Assembly (NCBI GenBank): GCA_002365865.1
Contig: DFAQ01000064.1
Location: 1-12,597, forward strand
Direction: 5' to 3'
Source of the DNA: Pelotomaculum sp. UBA3102
GTDB lineage: Bacteria > Bacillota > Desulfotomaculia > Desulfotomaculales > Pelotomaculaceae
Length of the DNA stretch: 12,597 nt
Below, in pieces: positions 8,799 to 12,597 of the stretch. The position numbers and the translations under genes were made by a program. How positions within the stretch are numbered: position 1 is the stretch's first letter; each line of letters begins with the position of its first letter. The notes beneath the pieces were generated by a model. It searched no databases and was not told the origin of the DNA. It was given only the letters and a program-made list of their open reading frames with translations.

Positions 8799-8843
8799 AG
8801 CGGGCAGGTCAGTCCCCGTTATTTGCTGTAAGGGGGGATTTTT

Positions 8844-9446
8844 TTGTTTGATACTATTGCCGGCTACCTTTCGGCCTTCGGTCTTGGCGGGCTGCTGCTG
8901 GGCGTATTTATTGAAGCCATGGGGGTACCTTTTCCCGGTGGAGTTATGGTGATTATTACCGGTTTTATGGTTCATCAAGGGAAACTGGAATTTTTAAGCG
9001 CGCTAATTGCTATTTTGTTCAGTTATACTGCCGGGTCTTTAATCGCCTACCTGATCGGAAAGAAAACAGGCCGGCCTTTCTTTATCAAGTGCGGCCGGTT
9101 TCTGCATATTTCACCGGAACGTTTTGAACAAACCAGATCTTGGCTGGACCATTCGGCACCGGCCTTTATTACTTTTGGGCGGTTTCTACCCGGCCTGGGT
9201 AATTTAACTCCCTACATGGCCGGAATAACCAGGACCGGCCTGGGATATTTCCTGCTTTACAACTCGGTTTTTACTGTGGGCTGGGGCTCTCTTTACCTGC
9301 TGTTGGGAATGTTCTTCGGGTATAATTACCGTCTTATTACCGGACAGTTAAATTCAAAACTTCCGCTGGCGGCCCTGGGGTTGATGGTTGCGCTCCTAAT
9401 CTATTTGCATGCCAAAAAGCGTCTCAGAAAGGGGAGGAAAGCCTGA
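8844..9446 (+). CDS. DedA family (VTT/SNARE-associated domain) membrane protein
   Basis: A 200-residue polytopic membrane protein with hydrophobic segments near 10-45, 50-72, 130-160 and 172-190, and a basic C-terminal tail (KKRLRKGRKA) probably facing the cytoplasm. DedA proteins include undecaprenyl-phosphate and phospholipid translocases (UptA/DedA). The family signatures are recognisable: FIEAMGVPFPGG, with E24 matching the essential membrane glutamate, and FGRFLPGLGNLTPYMAG, with R113 matching the first essential arginine. Two positions needed in E. coli YqjA appear changed: the acidic residue after PG is Gly, and the second arginine is Gly119. This suggests a divergent subgroup with perhaps a different substrate or coupling ion. 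The start is TTG at 8844, behind AGGGGGGAT (8831-8839). Confidence 0.9.
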   Translation: MFDTIAGYLSAFGLGGLLLGVFIEAMGVPFPGGVMVIITGFMVHQGKLEFLSALIAILFSYTAGSLIAYLIGKKTGRPFFIKCGRFLHISPERFEQTRSWLDHSAPAFITFGRFLPGLGNLTPYMAGITRTGLGYFLLYNSVFTVGWGSLYLLLGMFFGYNYRLITGQLNSKLPLAALGLMVALLIYLHAKKRLRKGRKA

Positions 9447-9510
9447 ACCGGCAGCGAAACTTTTAAGTTAATTAATATAAGTCGTATTTATTTTTAAACG
9501 GGGGTATAAT

Positions 9511-10596
9511 ATGCTTAAAGTAATTAAAGGCGATATTACCCAACTTTCAATTGATGCCGTAATCAATGCGGCAAACAACCACTTGGAGATGAAGGCGGGA
9601 GTGGCCGGTGCCATCAAACGCGCGGGAGGTGCTGCCATTGAAGAAGAGGCCGTATCAAAGGGACCGGTTCCGGTAGGCGAAGCCGTTGCAACGGGAGCAG
9701 GTTCACTAAAGGCGCGTTATATCATCCATGCTGCTGTCATGGGACCGGATCTTGTCACAGATGAAGTGAAAGTGCGTCTGGCTACCAGGAACGCCCTGCG
9801 GCGTGCCGAAGAGTTGGGTGTCAGGAGCGTTGCGTTTCCCGCCCTTGGCACGGGCGCCGGAGGGTTGGATTTTGGGGTGGCGGCCCGGATAATGGTCAGT
9901 GAAGTACGGCGCCACCTGGCTTGCGGTTCGGCTTTGGAAGAGGTGTTGTTTACCCTTTTTGAAGCAGGAAGTGATAATGTTTTTTCACTTCTTACAGACC
10001 GGGATCAGATTGTCTGCCTGGGAGACAGCATAACTTACGGCTTTCCTTACGGCCCGGGGGCATCCTGGGTAAGGATGTGTTCTGAAAAACTGGGTCTGAA
10101 ATTAATCAACCAGGGTATTAACGGAAATACCACCAGACAGATGCTCAGGCGTTTTATACCGGATGTAGTTGATTTAAAACCGGCTTATGTAATTATAATG
10201 GGCGGCTCAAATGATGCCTGGGTTGGGGCCGGATTGGAAAAAGTCGAGCAGAATATAGCAGCAATGGTTGACAAGGCCTTCGAAGCGGGTATCTGCCCCG
10301 TACTGGGACTGCCTGTGACGGTTAACTTTGCTCGATACGGTGATTTTTTGCCGGGCGACATAGCTCTTGCAGCCTGTGAATTAGAAGCTTATAGAAATTG
10401 GATGGAGGAATATGCCGTCGAAAATTCATTGCCTGTTTTAGATTTTTACACGCCTCTTCTGAACCCGGATACCGGCGTTGCAAATCCAGCCTATTTTACT
10501 GATGACGACCATCCGAACCGGGGTGGTTACCGCGTACTGGCAAATGCGGCTGAACGGGTGTTGTTAAAATTAAAAAAGGGAGTCGCGTTGTCCTGA
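9511..10596 (+). CDS. Macro domain - SGNH/GDSL hydrolase fusion protein
   Basis: One uninterrupted 361-residue frame encodes two domains. Residues 1-155 are a macro domain, which binds ADP-ribose and in some members removes it or deacetylates O-acetyl-ADP-ribose: KGDIT (6-10), D15, NAANNHLE (19-26), AGVAGAI (29-35), and the second phosphate loop LGTGAGG (112-118). Residues about 166-361 are an SGNH/GDSL hydrolase: block I GDSIT with nucleophile S173, block II NQGINGNTT around 200-208, block III GGSND (231-235), and block V D331-x-x-H334. All catalytic positions are present. There is no signal peptide, so it is probably cytoplasmic. The ATG at 9511 follows GGGGG by six bases. No in-frame start with a ribosome binding site lies between the domains, so fusion is genuine unless a sequencing error joined two genes. 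The substrate is unknown; an acylated ADP-ribose or nucleotide-derived ester is a guess. Confidence 0.9.
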   Translation: MLKVIKGDITQLSIDAVINAANNHLEMKAGVAGAIKRAGGAAIEEEAVSKGPVPVGEAVATGAGSLKARYIIHAAVMGPDLVTDEVKVRLATRNALRRAEELGVRSVAFPALGTGAGGLDFGVAARIMVSEVRRHLACGSALEEVLFTLFEAGSDNVFSLLTDRDQIVCLGDSITYGFPYGPGASWVRMCSEKLGLKLINQGINGNTTRQMLRRFIPDVVDLKPAYVIIMGGSNDAWVGAGLEKVEQNIAAMVDKAFEAGICPVLGLPVTVNFARYGDFLPGDIALAACELEAYRNWMEEYAVENSLPVLDFYTPLLNPDTGVANPAYFTDDDHPNRGGYRVLANAAERVLLKLKKGVALS

Positions 10597-10616
10597 AAAA
10601 TAAATTTAAATATTAG

Positions 10617-10919
10617 TTAAATGTTGATATAAAGAGTTTTTTCGTTGTCATCAAAAACAGCGTCATATTTTCCTTTTTGGGCTAGGTTAAAATGTTTAAA
10701 AAAACCTTTGGCACCGATCTTATGCTTATTGAGAACTAAACCATTTTCATTGGTAGAAGGCTTGATCCTTATTGTTTTTGTGTTACGATCATAAGCCAGT
10801 TCTACATATTTTGTATTTAGTTTATCCAGTAATTTCTTATTTAAGGTAAGATGGTTTTTTGAAATTGCAACAGTTGTTTCTTTTTCTAAAAAAGGCTTAT
10901 AAACTTCAAATGCCATCAT
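10617..10919 (-). CDS. Conserved-looking hypothetical protein, 100 residues
   Basis: I do not recognise a characterised family with confidence. The protein is basic and rich in Lys and Asn. It begins MMAFEVYKPF, has an early beta-rich part (TTVAISKNHLTLNKKLLDKL, then YVELAYDRNTKTIRIKP) and a C-terminal part (GAKGFFKHFN, then YDAVFDDNEKTLYINI). The short paired strands with a hydrophobic IRIKP motif loosely recall AbrB/MazE-type small DNA-binding proteins, but this is speculative. There are no cysteines, membrane segments or signal peptide. The start is ATG at 10919 (or the next ATG, 10916), 6-9 bases after AGGAG; the TTG at 10925 overlaps that site. It converges on the macro-SGNH gene with 20 bases between stops, and its promoter overlaps an inverted repeat. 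Confidence 0.75.
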   Translation of the reverse strand: MMAFEVYKPFLEKETTVAISKNHLTLNKKLLDKLNTKYVELAYDRNTKTIRIKPSTNENGLVLNKHKIGAKGFFKHFNLAQKGKYDAVFDDNEKTLYINI

Positions 10920-10938
10920 TTTCAACTCCTTTATCTGG

Positions 10939-10967
10939 ATTATAAATTAATTTTTAGATGCAGTCAA
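10939..10967 (-). promoter_or_regulatory. Strong sigma-A promoter of the 100-residue orphan gene
   Basis: On the minus strand, -35 TTGACT (10967-10962) and -10 TATAAT (10944-10939) are separated by exactly 17 bases. Transcription would begin near 10932, directly before the AGGAG ribosome binding site (10930-10926), so the leader is only about 13 bases. This is the best promoter match in the window. Confidence 0.8.
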
Positions 10968-10989
10968 ATAAATGCTTAAATTTATTTGA
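10964..10989 (-). repeat. Perfect inverted repeat overlapping the -35 box; operator candidate
   Basis: Two perfect 10-base arms, TCAAATAAAT (10964-10973) and ATTTATTTGA (10980-10989), flank a six-base spacer. The left arm overlaps four bases of the -35 box of the leftward promoter, so a dimeric protein bound here would block that promoter. The half-site spacing of one to two helical turns fits a dimeric regulator. The region is very AT-rich, which raises the chance of coincidence. Confidence 0.5.
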
Positions 10990-11112
10990 TTTACATTTAA
11001 AAGGTAATCTTATTATGTATTTTATGCCTAAAAAGGACCATAAGTGAAACTACCTGAAAACATTATTGTTTTGACTACTTATTAATAATAATTTACTTTG
11101 GAGGAGGAGAAG

Positions 11113-11334
11113 ATGATAAAATTAATGTCTTTAATAAAAGGAAGGAAAATGGAGGCATCTGCTCCCGAAAATATAAAATGCCTTTGCGGAGAAGTCGCTA
11201 TTAGCATTCCCGGTGAAAAGACCAATATATATTTATGTAAAAAATGTAATAAACTCATTTATTACGTGGATCCTGCGTTGTTAGATGACAAGGTAAGGCC
11301 TTTGAGCTTGGGATGGTTGAAAAAGAAAAATTAA
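11113..11334 (+). CDS. Small zinc-ribbon protein, function unknown
   Basis: A 73-residue basic protein with one zinc-ribbon-like motif: C23-x-C25 and C42-x-x-C45 spaced by 16 residues around a short strand pair (EVAISIPGEKTNIYL). The N-terminus (MIKLMSLIKGRK) is an amphipathic basic segment and the C-terminus (LGWLKKKN) is also basic. Such ribbons bind nucleic acid or mediate protein contacts; no specific role can be assigned. The start is ATG at 11113, because the upstream TTG at 11098 lies in and before the GGAGGAGGAG ribosome binding site. It diverges from the orphan gene across 193 AT-rich bases and overlaps the methyltransferase stop by three bases. A TTGACT at 11071-11076 could be a -35 box but no suitable -10 is placed before the ribosome binding site. 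Confidence 0.7.
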   Translation: MIKLMSLIKGRKMEASAPENIKCLCGEVAISIPGEKTNIYLCKKCNKLIYYVDPALLDDKVRPLSLGWLKKKN

Positions 11335-12185
11335 GTGCTCTGTTCTTTTCTCTGACCGCATCTTCTGCCGGCAACCGCAATCATTATTGCGGCGGGTCTT
11401 TCTTCTCCGGGCAAGCTTTTTTTAACCCGTTCTGAAGAAAAATATATGCCGGGTGTAATTTTATAAAGTGGTGTTATAAATACCGTATTGCCCAGCCGTG
11501 ATGCTGCTCTAAGCTGGAGCATCGTTCGGCAATAATAAAGGGCCAGGTATAATTTATTCTTAAATATTTCCTCTTGGTAATAACGGTAGGTATTTGGGAA
11601 ATAGTTTTCAATTAACGTATAGAATTCCTCGGGGTAAAACTCATGCCGGTGATAAGGCGGATGAAGAGAATAGGCTTTGTTGGGCGTGGAGCAAATAAAG
11701 ACGCCTTCAGGTCGCAATACCCGTTTAATTTCGGTCAGAAAGGTATGAAAATCATCTAAGTGCTCAATAGTTTCAAAAGATATTACCACGTCAAAGGTGG
11801 CATCGCGAAAGGGTAACGACAGGGCATCACCCGGTAGATACTCAAGGTTGTCGCGGTCTTTATACCGGCCGGCTTGTTTCAGGGCATCGGTCGAAGTGTC
11901 AACCCCATAAACATGGCCGGAAGAAGCTACCTGACTCAAATAGTGGGTACCGTAACCACAGCCGCAGGCTACATCTAGCACCATATCTGTGGGGCGTAAA
12001 AATCTTCCGGCAAAAATATAGCGCATGATATGCTGGCGTTCCAAATAATTAACCAGGGGGGCCCTTGGTTGAATACCATCAAAACCGGAAATAAAATAAT
12101 TATGTAGTTTTTTATAAATTATATTTCGAACTTCATAAGGGCAAGCTGAAAGAAATTGGCTTAGAAATGAGCTGCAATGCGACAT
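11331..12185 (-). CDS. Class I SAM-dependent methyltransferase (Methyltransf_11 type)
   Basis: A 284-residue cytoplasmic methyltransferase. The Rossmann core shows motif I VLDVACGCGYG (D71 to G79), the ribose-binding acid D96 in VYGVD, motif III-like GDALSLPF with D120, and FDVVISFETIEHL (132-143), the signature seen in UbiE/Methyltransf_11 enzymes acting on small molecules, lipids or glycans. A 60-residue N-terminal extension and a tail of about 90 residues (TYRYYQEEIFKNKLYLALYY...) flank it. The substrate cannot be read from the sequence; relatives often sit in cell-surface polysaccharide loci. The start is ATG at 12185, five bases after AAAGGGG; the upstream ATG at 12233 has no ribosome binding site. 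The gene is convergent with the zinc-ribbon gene, stops overlapping. The 150 bases upstream are AT-rich with no clear promoter. Confidence 0.9.
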   Translation of the reverse strand: MSHCSSFLSQFLSACPYEVRNIIYKKLHNYFISGFDGIQPRAPLVNYLERQHIMRYIFAGRFLRPTDMVLDVACGCGYGTHYLSQVASSGHVYGVDTSTDALKQAGRYKDRDNLEYLPGDALSLPFRDATFDVVISFETIEHLDDFHTFLTEIKRVLRPEGVFICSTPNKAYSLHPPYHRHEFYPEEFYTLIENYFPNTYRYYQEEIFKNKLYLALYYCRTMLQLRAASRLGNTVFITPLYKITPGIYFSSERVKKSLPGEERPAAIMIAVAGRRCGQRKEQST

Positions 12186-12307
12186 ATTATCCCCTTTACT
12201 CCGTTGGTTAGAAATATCATTATCAAAATACATGCTTGTAAAACTAAACTGCTGTAATGTATATTCATATTATTTCCATTAATATATGAGTAATTCCAAA
12301 AATTTTT

Positions 12308-12336
12308 CTAAAATAAAAAAGCCCTTAAGGCCTTAA
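12308..12336 (-). terminator. Rho-independent terminator after the tRNA-Leu 3' part
   Basis: On the minus strand a six-pair stem with one central mismatch (12334-12329 with 12324-12319) closes on a TTAA loop and runs into TTTTTTATTTT. It lies eight bases after the tRNA CCA end, as expected for the original tRNA transcript terminator, and separates it from the methyltransferase gene. Confidence 0.6.
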
Positions 12337-12343
12337 TTCTTTC

Positions 12344-12400
12344 TGGTGCCGAAGGTGGGAGTCGAACCCACACGTGGGGTGAACCACGGCGGATTTTGAG
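12344..12400 (-). pseudogene. 3' part of tRNA-Leu(CAA), 5' half absent; probable attachment-site remnant
   Basis: Read on the minus strand, the 57 bases from 12400 to 12344 give a complete class II tRNA 3' portion: anticodon loop CTCAAAA (anticodon CAA), the 3' anticodon strand TCCGC, a long variable arm (GTGG with CCAC), a perfect T-arm GTGGG-TTCGACT-CCCAC, acceptor strand CTTCGGC, discriminator A and encoded CCA. Upstream of the loop the match stops: no GCGGA stem strand, no D-arm and no GCCGAAG acceptor strand occur in the remaining 197 bases. The break falls exactly at the anticodon loop, a known crossover position for tyrosine integrases. An intron or a tRNA whose 5' half lies beyond the window is the alternative. 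Confidence 0.75.
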
Positions 12401-12440
12401 TGTTACTACATCACCGGAAGTATCGGGAATGTAATGCACT
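12399..12440. repeat. Imperfect inverted repeat abutting the tRNA fragment
   Basis: AGTG (12399-12402) pairs with CACT (12437-12440) and ACTACAT (12405-12411) with ATGTAAT (12429-12435, one G-T), around a 17-base loop. It begins where tRNA identity ends. It could be core or arm structure of an attachment site; chance is not excluded. Confidence 0.35.
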
Positions 12441-12510
12441 CTACCGGAATCCTCAGACCCCAAAAAGCCTTATAAATGGGCGTTTGCGGCACTTCACCCA
12501 TGTGTTGTTT

Positions 12511-12597
12511 CTAACGATAAACTGCCGGGAATTTCCCACAATAAATTACCGGAATCATTTCCAGCTCCACCACCTGGGTTCCCAAGCGCACGTCAAC
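12511..12597 (-). CDS. C-terminal 28 residues of a protein continuing beyond the window
   Basis: On the minus strand one frame is open from the window edge to TAG at 12513-12511, reading VDVRLGTQVVELEMIPVIYC followed by eight more residues ending in a Pro-containing tail. The alternating hydrophobic strand followed by a Pro-containing end is protein-like, and faintly recalls the C-terminus of CapA-type poly-gamma-glutamate synthesis proteins (ELxPV then a Pro-rich end), but 28 residues are too few to assign. Another frame is also open for about 32 codons, so the choice is uncertain. If the tRNA fragment is an attachment scar, this gene would be the first inside the integrated element. Confidence 0.35.
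   Translation of the reverse strand, partial: VDVRLGTQVVELEMIPVIYCGKFPAVYR

Noticed and set aside
11071..11099. Promoter for the zinc-ribbon gene: TTGACT with TACTTT at 17-base spacing
   Set aside because: The transcript would start within the ribosome binding site, leaving it non-functional, and the -10 match is poor.
12344..12458. A full, degenerate 115-base tRNA using GTCTGAG as the 5' acceptor strand
   Set aside because: That strand pairs with CTTCGGC at six of seven positions, two of them G-U wobbles, with one mismatch, and no D-arm or 5' anticodon strand (GCGGA) exists between; the length is also about 27 bases too great.
12401..12510. Group I intron interrupting tRNA-Leu at the anticodon loop
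   Set aside because: No recognisable P/Q/R/S core segments were seen, and the base before the AAAATCC exon is C rather than the required terminal G. A protein-like tail also starts about 110 bases away. It cannot be fully excluded because the window ends.
12344..12597. tmRNA 3' end, suggested by GGGTTCGACTCCC in the T-arm
   Set aside because: The acceptor strand CTTCGGC lacks the G3-U70 alanine identity pair, and a CTCAAAA anticodon loop plus long variable arm identify tRNA-Leu instead.
1..12597. CRISPR arrays, insertion sequences, T-box leaders or riboswitches
   Set aside because: No regularly spaced repeats, transposase genes, terminal inverted repeats or T-box TGGNACC-type motif in a fitting leader were seen on either strand.

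Overview
The window looks like a piece of a low-to-mid GC Firmicutes chromosome, most like the Peptococcaceae/Desulfotomaculum-Pelotomaculum branch of the Clostridia. This placement is inference from protein style and gene order (dnaE, mtrB, accD-accA, pfkA, pyk on one strand), strong GGAGG-type ribosome binding sites and frequent TTG starts; no database search was possible.

Bases 1-10596 are a forward-strand housekeeping block. It opens inside dnaE (DNA polymerase III alpha, N-terminus cut off by the window). Next come mtrB, the tryptophan-sensing RNA-binding protein TRAP, with its own promoter and hairpin terminator, and a 63-residue DUF2007-like protein. accD and accA follow (both halves of acetyl-CoA carboxylase carboxyltransferase, for malonyl-CoA and fatty-acid synthesis), then pfkA and pyk (the committed and final steps of glycolysis). 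accD-accA-pfkA-pyk are close together and probably co-transcribed in part, linking glycolytic flux to lipid synthesis. After pyk come a DedA-family membrane protein and the most unusual gene here, a single protein joining an ADP-ribose-binding macro domain to an SGNH/GDSL hydrolase.

From about 10600 the character changes. The DNA becomes AT-rich and gene directions alternate: a 100-residue orphan on the minus strand, a divergent 73-residue zinc-ribbon protein, and a minus-strand SAM-dependent methyltransferase whose stop codon overlaps the zinc-ribbon stop. The orphan has a textbook promoter (TTGACT-17-TATAAT) whose -35 box is overlapped by a perfect 10-bp-arm inverted repeat, a good operator candidate.

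The right end holds the 3' part of a class II tRNA-Leu(CAA) on the minus strand, from the anticodon loop to the encoded CCA, with a terminator after it but no matching 5' half in the window. This is what an integrative element leaves when it recombines in a tRNA gene, and the orientation places the element to the right of the window. The last 87 bases look like the C-terminal tail of a minus-strand gene that would belong to it.
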